The position numbers and the translations under genes were made by a program. 64,000 nucleotides of DNA, from assembly GCA_045632305.1 (NCBI GenBank), contig JAZQWL010000018.1, forward strand, positions 1 to 64,000, in the 5' to 3' direction. A model generated the notes under the pieces. The model did not search any database. It was given only the letters and a program-made list of their open reading frames with translations, and was not told the origin of the DNA. Within the stretch, counting starts at the first letter, position 1. Each line of letters opens with the position of its first letter. Positions 8,674 through 18,190 of the stretch are shown here, one piece after another. Source of the stretch: SVTX01 sp045632305 (GTDB taxonomy: Bacteria > Bacillota > Clostridia > Oscillospirales > CAG-272).

Positions 8674-9804
8674 ATGTCAAAATCAAACAGAAGCACAAAA
8701 AAGCAGAGCAAGAGTAAAAAGAATAAAATTATCGCTATATCCTTGATAGTCGTGGGAATTATTTCCACGGTCGCGGTTATCATAATGGCGGCGTGCGGCG
8801 TTTTTGATTCGGGTAAGGTAAAGCCGATCCGCAGCTCCCGTGAGGATCGAAAGATCGTCGGCGAGATCGACGGACACAAGGTAAAATACGAGGAGCTTAA
8901 ATACGTAACGTACGTAATAAAGGAGCAGTACCGCGCAAAATACGGCGAGGACGTGTTTGAGACCGAGGAGAGCGTGGCAAAATACCGCGGCGCTTTTGAA
9001 AAAGACGTTATAGACGCCCTAAAGGAAATTTATGCGACGGTGATCGCATGTGACGAACTTGGAGTAAAGCCCAATAATCAGGATGCGAAGAATTTTACCG
9101 ACGCGCAGGTAAAGGACATTATCGCAAAGGACTTTAAGGGGGATTTTGAAGCGTACAAGACCTATCTTGAAGCGAATAATCTTACCGACGCGTTTATGCG
9201 ATTCAAGACAAAGACCGTGTACCTCGATCTTCAGGTCAAGAACAAAATGATCGAGGACGAAAACGAGAGAATAAGATACACGGACGCAAATCCGAAGGAC
9301 TTTATTGATTACGTCGTATCAAGCGACGATTTCTTCCGTACTATCCATATTTACTATGAAAAGACGGGCGACGATGTGACGGACAAGGCAAAGCTTGACG
9401 AGGCGACGGCTATAATTTCCGAGCTTAACTCTATTTCCGACCCCGAGGAAAGATATGAAAGAATGAAATATTATATCGGACATGTCGGTGATTACAAATC
9501 CGGATACGTTACCGATACCAGAGCGGGACTTTACATAACCGAGGGGGTTATGGGCGCAGAATATGACGCGGCGGCAAGATTGTCGGACATATACGGCGTG
9601 TCTCTTGCCGAGACTGAATACGAATATTTCGTTGTTATGAGAATGCCCAAGAGCGCGGACGACGTTAAGAGCAATTATGACAGAATCATGGGCTATTACC
9701 ATGAAAAGATATATTTCGATTATAAAAACGAGATCATAGGAAGAGCGGTTTTTGAGCCGAACAAATTTTACGAGGAAATTGACCTTATCAATATTGTAGA
9801 TTAA
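8674..9804 (+). CDS. Membrane-anchored PrsA/SurA-like foldase (degenerate parvulin)
   Basis: A 376-residue protein with a strongly basic N terminus and one transmembrane helix at about residues 24-45, so most of it is outside the membrane. Residues 65-200 resemble the SurA/PrsA N-terminal chaperone domain (IVGEIDGHKVKYEELKY). Residues 220-330 have the spacing of a parvulin peptidyl-prolyl isomerase: RTIHIYYEK, then HVGDYKSGYVTDTRAG, then a closing VVMRMP strand. The key catalytic residues are not clearly conserved. It probably helps fold or hold secreted proteins. The next gene is also a single-pass membrane protein and lies 23 bp away, likely in one operon. Confidence 0.65.
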   Translation: MSKSNRSTKKQSKSKKNKIIAISLIVVGIISTVAVIIMAACGVFDSGKVKPIRSSREDRKIVGEIDGHKVKYEELKYVTYVIKEQYRAKYGEDVFETEESVAKYRGAFEKDVIDALKEIYATVIACDELGVKPNNQDAKNFTDAQVKDIIAKDFKGDFEAYKTYLEANNLTDAFMRFKTKTVYLDLQVKNKMIEDENERIRYTDANPKDFIDYVVSSDDFFRTIHIYYEKTGDDVTDKAKLDEATAIISELNSISDPEERYERMKYYIGHVGDYKSGYVTDTRAGLYITEGVMGAEYDAAARLSDIYGVSLAETEYEYFVVMRMPKSADDVKSNYDRIMGYYHEKIYFDYKNEIIGRAVFEPNKFYEEIDLINIVD

Positions 9805-9827
9805 AATTATAGGAAGGGAGGACGGAT

Positions 9828-10793
9828 ATGCCGAAATACGTTAAAAGATATCGCAGAAGAAGCTCGAGAAGTATCCGTCGCTCCAAGAAAATTTCTGCAA
9901 TTTTAGGTATATGCGGACTTGTTTTGCTCGCTATAGCCGTAATCGTGGTGGCGGCAGTTGTGGTTGGTCTGAAGCTCCGCGACGAGGCGGAAAAGCATAC
10001 GGAGTCGACCGAGCTTCCATATATAGAGCCCGAATTTGAAATTTTGAAGCCATCGGGTGAGGTGCGAGCCGTTGACGCGCAGATCTATCGCTTTGAATAC
10101 TCGCTCGGCAATTTTTTGAGTAGGGATATAACCGATTTCTCAATCATGCTTCGGGATAGCGAGGGCACCCTTTACTATAATTCCGCGGTGGCTCAGGATA
10201 CGGGATGGGACAGCGTTTACAAGAGCGTGTCTCTTGCCGACGAGATGGCAGATATTCATGAATACGGCGGCTACGTCTGTTCGTACATGTATCTTTCGTC
10301 TTTTGCCGACGGAGTCAGTATTGCGAAGATCAGACGGGCTTATGAAACGGAGCTTGTGATCGAGGCGGCAAAATCGGGAGTTGATGAAATTCTGCTTCTC
10401 GGAATCGACGTAACCGATAAGAATTTTTCCGAGGTTTTGGATTTTCTTGCGGATATTAAGAGCAGATCGGGTAATTGCAAGATCGGTATCGAGCTTGATT
10501 ACGGAGTGATCGTGACGGGTAGCTCGGACTCCTATATACCGCAAATGCTTTTGCAGATATGCGATTTTATTTCGCTTGACGCGTCGAGCGTCCCGTGCAA
10601 GGAAAACGCGGCAGAGCTTGGACTTGCGGGTGAGGTTGCAGAAAAGGATTTTTATACCGCCGTTGAGGAAATTTATTACTACACAAGCGGCATGGGGATT
10701 AGAATCACGTTTAACGGTAACGAAAATTCAATGTATAAGGCAATTGAGAATTGCACTTATGTGAATAGACAGCTTATTGAAAAAAACGCATAA
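9828..10793 (+). CDS. Single-pass membrane protein with extracytoplasmic domain, unknown function
   Basis: A 321-residue protein starting with a very Arg-rich cytosolic stretch (RYRRRSSRSIRRSKK), a transmembrane helix at about residues 26-49, and a roughly 270-residue outside domain. The domain alternates strands and helices (DEILLLGIDV, CKIGIELDYGV, CDFISLDASSV) in a way that recalls a TIM barrel, as in putative glycoside hydrolases of the DUF4015 type, but no catalytic pair can be assigned. A GGAAGGGAGG site precedes the ATG. It is followed by a terminator. Partnering with the upstream foldase-like protein is inferred from spacing only. Confidence 0.6.
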   Translation: MPKYVKRYRRRSSRSIRRSKKISAILGICGLVLLAIAVIVVAAVVVGLKLRDEAEKHTESTELPYIEPEFEILKPSGEVRAVDAQIYRFEYSLGNFLSRDITDFSIMLRDSEGTLYYNSAVAQDTGWDSVYKSVSLADEMADIHEYGGYVCSYMYLSSFADGVSIAKIRRAYETELVIEAAKSGVDEILLLGIDVTDKNFSEVLDFLADIKSRSGNCKIGIELDYGVIVTGSSDSYIPQMLLQICDFISLDASSVPCKENAAELGLAGEVAEKDFYTAVEEIYYYTSGMGIRITFNGNENSMYKAIENCTYVNRQLIEKNA

Positions 10794-10799
10794 AATATG

Positions 10800-10831
10800 A
10801 TCGGCGGGGACATGCTCCCGCCGATTTTTTA
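10800..10831 (+). terminator. Rho-independent terminator
   Basis: ATCGGCGGG (10800-10808), an eight-base loop, CCCGCCGAT (10817-10825) and a T-run. It ends the 8674-9828 unit. Confidence 0.9.
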
Positions 10832-10965
10832 ATGAAAAATAAAATATTTTCACAAAAAAGTCGAAATAAAAAAGTATTTTTAAAAAAATTATCGTATATT
10901 ATTAATATGGATAGAATTTTGCGAAAATAATCGTAAAATCCAATTTTTTTGTGAGGCGGTTTATT

Positions 10966-11985
10966 ATGGCAAGAAAGGGAATGAACGTTTGCGACGTTTT
11001 TCTTAAAAATGAAAAGAAAAATTTGTCCGAATTTGCGTTTCTCACGTCGAACACAAAGGGACGCGAGCATCCGTATGAGCCGTGCTCTAACAGAACCGAG
11101 TTTCAGCGAGATCGCGACAAGATAATCCACTCGCAGTCCTTCCGTCGGTTGAACAATAAGACGCAGGTGTTTTTAGCTCCCAAGGGCGACCATTACAGGA
11201 CCCGTCTTACACACACGCTTGAGGTAACACAGATCGCGAGAATTATCGCGCGAGCTTTACGCTTGAATGAGGATCTTACCGAGGCGGCATCCCTCGGACA
11301 CGATCTTGGACATACTCCGTTCGGTCATGCGGGCGAAGCGGCGCTCAGGGAGTGTTACTCGGAGGATTTTACACATTACAAGCAGAGTCTTCGCGTGGTG
11401 GAAAAGCTCGAGAAGAACGGACGCGGTCTGAATCTTACGTACGAGGTGAGGGACGGAATTTTGAATCATTCGGGTTGTAATCAGGCGTCGACGCTTGAGG
11501 GTATCATTGTAAAATATGCCGACCGAATCGCATATATAAACCACGATATTGACGACGCGTGCCGTGCGGGTGTGCTGTCCATTGATGATATACCGCGCGA
11601 TATTCTTGACGTTCTCGGATACGAGCACGGAGACAGAATAAACACGATGGTTTCCGAGATCATTGAAAACAGTGTCGATAAGCCCTATATTTCCATGGGG
11701 GACGAGGTGCAGGCGGCGACCGATGAGCTGCGCGAATTCCTCTTCAAACACGTTTACAGAAACCCCATTGTCAAGGGTGAGGATTCAAAGGCGCAGGAGA
11801 TGCTCATCAAGCTCTTCGGCTATTATGTAAAAAATCCCGACAGAATGCCGAGATTCTATTTTGAAAATACTAAATGTGAGCCCGTCGAACGTTGCGTTTG
11901 CGATTTCGTTTCGGGCATGACGGACAGATACGCTATTGAAACCTATAACGAGTTATTTATTCCGAAGGTTTTCCGCGGAATCTGA
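10966..11985 (+). CDS. dgt: dGTP triphosphohydrolase-like HD protein
   Basis: A 339-residue HD-domain enzyme of the dGTPase family, which cleaves dNTPs to the deoxynucleoside and triphosphate. The metal-binding residues are visible in THTLEVTQIARIIARAL, HDLGHTPFGHAGE and, further on, YADRIAYINHDIDDA. The N-terminal NRTEFQRDRDKIIHSQSFRR segment is typical. The start is set at the ATG at 10966, preceded by GTGAGGCGG at proper distance; an in-frame GTG at 10951 is that same site and is less likely. It lies directly upstream of dnaG and rpoD, the common clostridial order, suggesting a nucleotide-pool/replication unit. Confidence 0.93.
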   Translation: MARKGMNVCDVFLKNEKKNLSEFAFLTSNTKGREHPYEPCSNRTEFQRDRDKIIHSQSFRRLNNKTQVFLAPKGDHYRTRLTHTLEVTQIARIIARALRLNEDLTEAASLGHDLGHTPFGHAGEAALRECYSEDFTHYKQSLRVVEKLEKNGRGLNLTYEVRDGILNHSGCNQASTLEGIIVKYADRIAYINHDIDDACRAGVLSIDDIPRDILDVLGYEHGDRINTMVSEIIENSVDKPYISMGDEVQAATDELREFLFKHVYRNPIVKGEDSKAQEMLIKLFGYYVKNPDRMPRFYFENTKCEPVERCVCDFVSGMTDRYAIETYNELFIPKVFRGI

Positions 11986-12015
11986 TTTAAATACAAATTA
12001 TTGAAAGGAAAAAAC

Positions 12016-13791
12016 ATGCGAATACCAAAAGAGGTAGTAGAAGAGATCCGCCAGCGAAACGACATAGTTGACGTCATTTCAGGATATGTGAATCTCAAGC
12101 GCGCGGGCTCGAATTATAACGGACTTTGCCCCTTCCATAACGAAAAAACTCCCTCGTTTACTGTTTTTCCCGCAACACAATCCTATTATTGCTTCGGCTG
12201 CTCGGAGGGCGGAGATGCTATAAGCTTCGTTATGAGGAGCGAGAACCTTGAATATGCGGCCGCAGTCGAGTCTCTTGCCAAGCGAGCAGGCATCAACATT
12301 TCCAAGGAATACGGCGAGGACGATTCCGCAAAGAAGCGCCGCAGAATTCTTGATATGAATCTTGAGGCGGCAAAATATTTCAGGGCATGCCTTTTTGACG
12401 AAAAGCTCGGAAAGGTCGGAATGGACTATCTTTACGGAAAAAGAAAGCTTTCCGTTCCCGTGATCAAGCATTTCGGACTTGGCTTTGCGCCCGACGGCTT
12501 TGGCGGACTTACTGACCATCTTCACAAGAAGGGCTTTACAGATGCTGAGCTTGTTGAGGGCTTCCTTTGCGGAATAAGCCAGAAGACGGGAAGAACATAC
12601 GACTATTTCAGAAACAGAGTTATTTTCCCGATCATTGATACTACGGGCAACGTGATCGGCTTTGGCGGACGAGTTATGGACGATTCCAAGCCGAAATATC
12701 TTAATACGTCCGACACCCCCGCGTTCAAGAAGAGCAGAAATTTGTTTGCTCTCAATTATGCGCGTCACAACTGCGCCGAGAAAATGATCCTCTGTGAAGG
12801 GTATATGGACGTAATTGCCCTGCACGCCGCCGGCTTTGAAAACGCGGTCGCAACTCTCGGTACGGCGCTTACAAGCGAGCAGGCGAGAATGATGGCGAAG
12901 TACACAAAGCAGGTGCTTATCGCTTATGACTCGGATGAAGCGGGACAGAGAGCGGCAAATCGCGCCGTGCAGATGCTATCCGAGGTTGGTCTTGACGTAC
13001 GCATACTCAAGATGAACGGAGCTAAGGACCCCGATGAGTATATAAAATCCTACGGAGCGGATTCTTTCCGTAAGCTTCTCGGCGAGGGACGTACGGGCTT
13101 TGAGTTCAAGATGGACAACCTTCTTGCAAAATACGATATAAACATTCCCGACCAGAAGATAAAGGCGGCGGGTGAGATGTGCGGATATATTTCCGAGGTG
13201 TGGAGTGACGTTGAGCGCGACGTGTATATCAGCGCGGCTGCAAATAAATTCGGCATCAGCCGTGACGGTATTAAAAACGATGTGGCTAGACTTCGTGCCG
13301 CTAAAATAAAAGAGCAGAAGCAGCAGATCAGTAAGAACGCCAAGCTCGACGCTATGAACATCGGTGACAGAATAAATCCCGAAGCCGCGAAGAATATTCG
13401 CGCGAATTCTGCTGAGGAAGCGGTTATGGGCTTGCTTCTTATGTTCCCCGAATACAGAGCTGGCATTATAAACGGAAAATTCGATCTATCCGAAGGCGAT
13501 TTCGTAAGCGAATTCAACCGACGCGCGTTCGGGAAGATCATGGAGCTTGAGCGAGAGGATGAATACGCCTTCTCGGTGCTTGGAGAGTTTTTCAACACAA
13601 GCGAAATCTCACGGCTCGGAACAATGGAGCTTAAACGTCGCTCGCTTACCGAAAACGGCGTGGAGGTTTTTGAGGAGAGCATTAAGGCGCTCAAACGTGA
13701 AAAAGAGCTTGCGAACAACAAGGAGAACGATGACTCCATTGACGCGATACAGAAGATTCTCCAATCGAAACGCGGAAAGCTTAATAAATAA
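12016..13791 (+). CDS. dnaG: DNA primase
   Basis: A 591-residue primase that lays RNA primers at the replication fork. The CHC2 zinc finger is at residues 38-62 (C38, H41, C59, C62). The catalytic core follows, with the TOPRIM fold: EGYMDVIALH near residue 261 and YDSDEAG near 305. The C-terminal part (about 440-590) is the helicase-binding domain. The start is the ATG at 12016, preceded by GAAAGGAAAAAAC; the in-frame TTG at 12001 is part of that ribosome binding site. It is the second gene of the dgt-dnaG-rpoD group, the classic macromolecular-synthesis arrangement. Confidence 0.96.
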   Translation: MRIPKEVVEEIRQRNDIVDVISGYVNLKRAGSNYNGLCPFHNEKTPSFTVFPATQSYYCFGCSEGGDAISFVMRSENLEYAAAVESLAKRAGINISKEYGEDDSAKKRRRILDMNLEAAKYFRACLFDEKLGKVGMDYLYGKRKLSVPVIKHFGLGFAPDGFGGLTDHLHKKGFTDAELVEGFLCGISQKTGRTYDYFRNRVIFPIIDTTGNVIGFGGRVMDDSKPKYLNTSDTPAFKKSRNLFALNYARHNCAEKMILCEGYMDVIALHAAGFENAVATLGTALTSEQARMMAKYTKQVLIAYDSDEAGQRAANRAVQMLSEVGLDVRILKMNGAKDPDEYIKSYGADSFRKLLGEGRTGFEFKMDNLLAKYDINIPDQKIKAAGEMCGYISEVWSDVERDVYISAAANKFGISRDGIKNDVARLRAAKIKEQKQQISKNAKLDAMNIGDRINPEAAKNIRANSAEEAVMGLLLMFPEYRAGIINGKFDLSEGDFVSEFNRRAFGKIMELEREDEYAFSVLGEFFNTSEISRLGTMELKRRSLTENGVEVFEESIKALKREKELANNKENDDSIDAIQKILQSKRGKLNK

Positions 13792-13903
13792 GCATTTGGT
13801 CTTGCGACTTTAATGATATAAAAGAGCAAAAACAAAACATAAAATTAAATTTTAAACAATCGATTTATAAAAAACATATTTTCGTATTGGAAAGGACATA
13901 AAA

Positions 13904-15016
13904 ATGATGGAAGATAAGAAGAATTTGAATGAAAGCAAGAGCAATAAGATAGACGATCTTATTGCCAAGGGTAAGAAGAGCGGCCTTACCGACAACGATC
14001 TCGACGAAGCGCTCGAGGAGATGGATTACGACATAGACAGTCTTGATAAGCTTTACGAATCCCTTGATGAAAACAATATTCCGCTTCCCGATGACATTTC
14101 CAACGCGGAAATGGAAGAGATCCAGAACGAGGTTTCTAAGTTCGGTACGGGTGAAAACATGGAAAAGATCCTCGAGCAGGAGGGCTTCGCTATTGATGAC
14201 CCTGTTCGCCAGTACTTAAAGGAGATCGGACGCATTCCGCTTCTCGATTCTGAAGAGGAGAGAACACTTGCGGAGAGAATGTCAAACGGTGATGAGGACG
14301 CGCAGATGCGTCTTGTGGAGTCCAACCTCCGCCTTGTTGTAAGTATCGCAAAGAGATATCTCGGTCGCGGTATGTTCTTCCTTGACCTTATCCAGGAGGG
14401 TAATCTCGGTCTTATGAAGGCGGTTGATAAGTTTGACTATCAGAAGGGCTACAAGTTCTCCACTTATGCTACGTGGTGGATAAGACAGGCGATCACGAGA
14501 GCTATTGCTGATCAGGCGAGAACTATCCGTATTCCCGTTCACATGGTTGAAACCATTCACAGAGTAACAAGATACTCCCGTCAGATGCTTCAGGAGCTCG
14601 GCCGTGAGCCCACAGCTGAGGAAATTGGCGAGAAGATCGGTATGAGCGCGGAAAAGGTAAAGGAAATCCTCAAGATCTCCCAGGATCCCGTATCGCTTGA
14701 AACACCTATCGGCGAGGAGGAGGACAGCCATTTGGGTGACTTTATTCCCGATGATGACACGCCCGCTCCCGCAGATGCAGCTGCATCCGCTATTTTGCGC
14801 GAGGTTATCGAGCGCGAGCTTCGTACGCTTACACCCCGTGAAGAGCAGGTGATCAAGCTCAGATTCGGCCTTCTTGACGGCAGAACGAGAACTCTTGAAG
14901 AGGTTGGTAAGGAATTCGAGATCACACGTGAACGTATTCGTCAGATCGAGGCGAAGGCGCTCCGTAAGCTCCGTCATCCCAGCCGCGCACGTCATCTCAA
15001 GGGCTTCCTTGACTGA
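13904..15016 (+). CDS. rpoD: Primary RNA polymerase sigma factor (sigma-A/70)
   Basis: The housekeeping sigma factor, 370 residues. Region 1.1 covers about residues 10-75. Region 1.2 begins at DPVRQYLKEIGRIPLL. Regions 2.1-2.4 include NLRLVVSIAKRYLGRGM, DLIQEGNLGLMKAVDKFDY and FSTYATWWIRQAI. Region 3 follows, and region 4.2 is the helix-turn-helix LEEVGKEFEITRERIRQIE, which reads the -35 element. The lack of a long non-conserved insert is typical of Firmicutes. GGAAAGGACAT precedes tandem ATG codons (13904 and 13907). The many TTGACA/TATAAT promoters here match its expected specificity. Confidence 0.97.
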   Translation: MMEDKKNLNESKSNKIDDLIAKGKKSGLTDNDLDEALEEMDYDIDSLDKLYESLDENNIPLPDDISNAEMEEIQNEVSKFGTGENMEKILEQEGFAIDDPVRQYLKEIGRIPLLDSEEERTLAERMSNGDEDAQMRLVESNLRLVVSIAKRYLGRGMFFLDLIQEGNLGLMKAVDKFDYQKGYKFSTYATWWIRQAITRAIADQARTIRIPVHMVETIHRVTRYSRQMLQELGREPTAEEIGEKIGMSAEKVKEILKISQDPVSLETPIGEEEDSHLGDFIPDDDTPAPADAAASAILREVIERELRTLTPREEQVIKLRFGLLDGRTRTLEEVGKEFEITRERIRQIEAKALRKLRHPSRARHLKGFLD

Positions 15017-15207
15017 TAATTTGTAAATATTTTTGATTTGGCTTAACAAAAAAACATTTCAAAAAATGTTAATTTCGACCAATAAAATATCAGTTTGCAC
15101 AAAACTCCCACGTTGGCGTTGTTGAAAACGCCCAACGATTTTCTACGGTATCGGCGCAATGCAATTGCGCGCATATATATTATAATATTTATATGCAGTA
15201 CATTGAC
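15017..15207. other. Intergenic region with two inverted repeats downstream of rpoD
   Basis: No gene. It holds a weak AT-rich stem (AACATTT at 15053, AAATGTT at 15064), a bulged hairpin CGTTGG-CGTT (15111-15120) with AACG-C-CCAACG (15127-15137), and a perfect 7-bp hairpin GCGCAAT (15154-15160)/ATTGCGC (15164-15170). One of these probably terminates rpoD. The motif TTGCACAAAA at 15095 recurs twice upstream of the second solute-binding protein gene. Confidence 0.6.
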
Positions 15208-15236
15208 TTGACAAACGGGATTTTTTATTGTAAAAT
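15208..15236 (+). promoter_or_regulatory. Promoter of the 15299 solute-binding protein gene
   Basis: TTGACA (15208-15213), a 17-bp spacer and TAAAAT (15231-15236), about 60 bp before the start codon. Confidence 0.85.
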
Positions 15237-15298
15237 GGATATGTATGTATTTTTTGAGGGGCGTCTGTAACCTCAAAGAAATTTCAGGAGGAGATTGT

Positions 15299-17302
15299 AT
15301 GTTGAAAAGACTCTTAAGCATGGCTTTGGCTGTGATTATGCTGGTGTCTGTCTTCTCTCTCACTTCATGTTCCGAGAAGAATAAGGTCATGGAGAAGGAG
15401 ATGCTTGACGTTACGACGATCAGCATGTGGATTGTATCCGAAAATAAGGTGAGCGCTGCGACGGAAGAGCTTATTGAAGAAGCGTTCTCAGCGATTACCG
15501 TATCTAAATATAAGGTGTACGTTGACCTTTCGTTCTATACGGAGGATGAATATTTCAATAATCTTGAGGCGAAGCTTCAGGCACTTGATGAAGACCAGGA
15601 AGTTATCAATGAGATTAAGGAGCTTCTCGACGAGGCACTTGCTGAGGGCGGCAAGCTCACAGAGGAAGAGGTTATAAATAATTTCTTCGCTGAGCATCCG
15701 GAATACGAGCTTTTCCGCGAGGACGTTGTATCTGCGGCGTCGGGCCCTGTTGAGCTTCAGACTGAGATTGTTGACGGCATGTCCAAGCCCGTTTACCCCA
15801 AGGCGAAGGGCGACCAGGTGGATATCGTTTATATCGCCGGTGAGGACAGATACATAAGCTACGTTGAAAACGAATGGCTTGCTCCTCTTGACGAAGAGCT
15901 TGCGGGCGTTGCGTCCAAGCTTGTAACCTACGTTTCATCTCCCTTGCTTTCCGGTACGAAGGTGGGAGACGCTACCTATGCTATTCCTAACAATAATGAA
16001 ATCGGCAAGTATACTTACATGCTTCTTGATAAGGAGCTTTGCTCCGATCCTAAGAACGGTTACTTCTTCGATTATAAGAACGTAAACTCCATCGTTGACT
16101 GTCAGAGCTTCGTTGAGGATATTATGATGCATGAAAATGCGGGACTTACACCCGATGACGAGGGATACGTTCTTCCTATCGATTCTTCATTTGAGGAATG
16201 CCTCAATATGCTTGTTTGGTATTGGAATATCGATATTGAAACAACAAAGAAGGAAGCTGTTGACGAGGATGGATACGCTTATTTTGATGAAGAAGGAAAT
16301 CCCATACTCGTTGACGATAATAAGTATACTGTAAACAGAGAAAACAAGTTCAATATCGTCGGCTGTCTTTACGGTTCTCCTCTTTCCGTAAACCGCGGCG
16401 ACATTTCCCTTGACTTCAATTCTCTTTTTGCTGACGAAGAGTACAGAAATATTCTCTTGACTCTTAAGAAATATGAATATGACAATTGCTTCGGTGAGGT
16501 GAAGGAAGGTCAGAAGGCGGCTATCTCCTTTGTTGAGGGCGACTACTCCATCAAGAAGGGTTGGACTGATCCCACTCGTGGCGAATGCACGATCGACGGC
16601 AGAGATTACTATGCTATCGTGGTTAAGTATCCTCAGGCGGATGAAAACGACATTTTCGGTAATATGTTCGGCGTTTCCGCATTCTCCAAGTACGTTACGG
16701 AGTCCATGGAGGTTATTACCGAGCTTAACACAAACAAGGAACTCAAGAATATCCTTCAGTACGGTATCGAGGGCGTTCATTACGTAATCGAAAAGGGCGC
16801 ACTTCGTCGACTCAACAATGATTATATGATGAATATGGACGTTACGGGTAACTGCTTTATCGCATATCCCGAAGAGGGTAAGCCCGCTGATTACTGGGAA
16901 AACGTAAAGAACCAGAACAGTGAAGCGCTTATCGATCCTCTTCTCGGATTCGATCTTACAGAGCTTGTAAACGCCTACACGACCGATCCCGAAAAGCCCG
17001 CGGCTCTTGACAATGCAATGATCAAGGATATTGCGGCTATGTCCGAGTCTATCTGGGCAGAGCTTTCCGCATGCAAGACGTACGCCGAATTTGCTCGTCT
17101 TATCAACGGTCCTACGGGATCTAGCACAATTAAGCCCATCGTTGACCGACTTGCGTATAAGGGCGAGAACACGATCCAGTTTGGAAATAAGGCGATCGCT
17201 CTTTACAAATATTGCTCCGGAACTTATAAGCCCGACAGTGAAGCGGGTGGAGAATACTATCCTTTCACAGTATATAACGAATGGAACGCTAACTTTAAGT
17301 AA
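15299..17302 (+). CDS. Extracellular solute-binding lipoprotein (family 1-like, carbohydrate ABC uptake)
   Basis: A 667-residue lipoprotein. Residues 1-23 are a signal peptide ending in the lipobox SLTSC with Cys24 as lipid attachment site. The mature part has the layout of a large family-1 sugar-binding protein: an early ISMWIVSENK strand, an acidic helix-rich insert near residues 60-145, then the hinge-and-lobe pattern (VDIVYIAGEDRYISYVENEW). The fold assignment rests on this pattern and on the neighbouring permeases. The start is the ATG at 15299 after AGGAGGAGATT. It has its own promoter and terminator, so it is expressed apart from the permease operon that starts at 18966. It may deliver substrate to one of the two permease pairs there. 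Confidence 0.75.
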   Translation: MLKRLLSMALAVIMLVSVFSLTSCSEKNKVMEKEMLDVTTISMWIVSENKVSAATEELIEEAFSAITVSKYKVYVDLSFYTEDEYFNNLEAKLQALDEDQEVINEIKELLDEALAEGGKLTEEEVINNFFAEHPEYELFREDVVSAASGPVELQTEIVDGMSKPVYPKAKGDQVDIVYIAGEDRYISYVENEWLAPLDEELAGVASKLVTYVSSPLLSGTKVGDATYAIPNNNEIGKYTYMLLDKELCSDPKNGYFFDYKNVNSIVDCQSFVEDIMMHENAGLTPDDEGYVLPIDSSFEECLNMLVWYWNIDIETTKKEAVDEDGYAYFDEEGNPILVDDNKYTVNRENKFNIVGCLYGSPLSVNRGDISLDFNSLFADEEYRNILLTLKKYEYDNCFGEVKEGQKAAISFVEGDYSIKKGWTDPTRGECTIDGRDYYAIVVKYPQADENDIFGNMFGVSAFSKYVTESMEVITELNTNKELKNILQYGIEGVHYVIEKGALRRLNNDYMMNMDVTGNCFIAYPEEGKPADYWENVKNQNSEALIDPLLGFDLTELVNAYTTDPEKPAALDNAMIKDIAAMSESIWAELSACKTYAEFARLINGPTGSSTIKPIVDRLAYKGENTIQFGNKAIALYKYCSGTYKPDSEAGGEYYPFTVYNEWNANFK

Positions 17303-17310
17303 TTTATGCA

Positions 17311-17336
17311 GCCCCTGCGTTTGCGGGGGCTCATTT
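17311..17336 (+). terminator. Rho-independent terminator after the 15299 gene
   Basis: GCCCCTGC (17311-17318), loop GTTT, GCGGGGGC (17323-17330), then TCATTTTTG. The T-run is weak, so read-through into the next gene is possible. Confidence 0.75.
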
Positions 17337-17350
17337 TTGAATGGATGATT

Positions 17351-17986
17351 ATGGCTAAATATACACATGTAATATGGGATTTTAACGGCACGATCCTCGA
17401 TGATCTTGCGGCGTGCATTGAAAGTGTAAATATTCTTCTTGAAAATCACGGTCTTGCGCGACTTGATGATACCGAAACCTACAGACGTGCTTTCGGTTTT
17501 CCTGTGAGGGATTATTATGAGCGCATCGGATTTGATTTTTCTGTAACCCCTTATGATGAATTGGCGGTTGAATGGGTGAATCTCTATTTGGAGCATACAA
17601 AAGTTCCTCGTCTGACCGATGGCGTTGCGGAAATACTTAAGAATAACAGAGATCTTGGCATAGAACAGCTTGTTTTGTCCGCTTGCGAGCTTGAGATGCT
17701 TACAAGTCAACTGCGCCAGCTTGGTGTTGACGGGTTTTTCACCGAAATAATCGGGCTTTCGAATATTCATGCTGCGGGGAAGGGAGATCTTGCTCGCGCG
17801 TGGAGAGAAAAGCATCCTGACGCGAAGATATTGTATATTGGAGACACGGTGCACGATTTTGAGGTGGCAAATATAATGGGCGCGGATTGTGCGCTTTATA
17901 CGGGAGGACATCACGACAGAAAGCGTCTTGAGGCATGCGGCGTTGCGGTGTTTGATAATTTCTGCGAGCTTACAAAAATTATATAA
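17351..17986 (+). CDS. HAD-family hydrolase with a DxNGT motif I
   Basis: A 211-residue HAD-superfamily protein. Motif I reads WDFNGTILDD, so the second aspartate (normally the acid/base) is Asn; motif II is VLSACE and motif IV is YIGDTVHDFEVANIMGA. The helical cap is of subfamily I. Such DFNGT variants occur in a clostridial and Bacteroides group annotated as phosphoglycolate phosphatase-like; activity may be altered. No good ribosome binding site is visible: ATG at 17351 or 17345 are both possible. It lies between two solute-binding protein genes, so a sugar-phosphate substrate is a reasonable inference. Confidence 0.8.
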   Translation: MAKYTHVIWDFNGTILDDLAACIESVNILLENHGLARLDDTETYRRAFGFPVRDYYERIGFDFSVTPYDELAVEWVNLYLEHTKVPRLTDGVAEILKNNRDLGIEQLVLSACELEMLTSQLRQLGVDGFFTEIIGLSNIHAAGKGDLARAWREKHPDAKILYIGDTVHDFEVANIMGADCALYTGGHHDRKRLEACGVAVFDNFCELTKII

Positions 17987-17997
17987 TGACGGAAAAT

Positions 17998-18027
17998 GCT
18001 CTCGCACAGTGTCGCGGGAGCGTTTTT
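17998..18027 (+). terminator. Rho-independent terminator after the HAD gene
   Basis: GCTCTCGC (17998-18005), loop ACAGTGTC, GCGGGAGC (18014-18021) and a T-run at 18023-18027. Confidence 0.85.
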
Positions 18028-18190
18028 ATTGTATACATATAAACAAATAATTTAAAAATAAACAACCAATATATAAATTCGTACGGCTCAACCGTCTAAA
18101 GGAATCGAAGCGCAGTATAAGTAAAAAAATCCGATGAAGAATTTGACGTTGCTTTGGCTTGGGTGTTCGGAACGCGAATTTAGGGGGAGG

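Noticed and set aside
16187..18007. A 606-codon open frame on the minus strand across the solute-binding lipoprotein gene and HAD gene
   Set aside because: It is antisense to two well-supported genes, crosses their terminator, has no ribosome binding site or recognisable domain, and reflects codon bias of the plus-strand genes.
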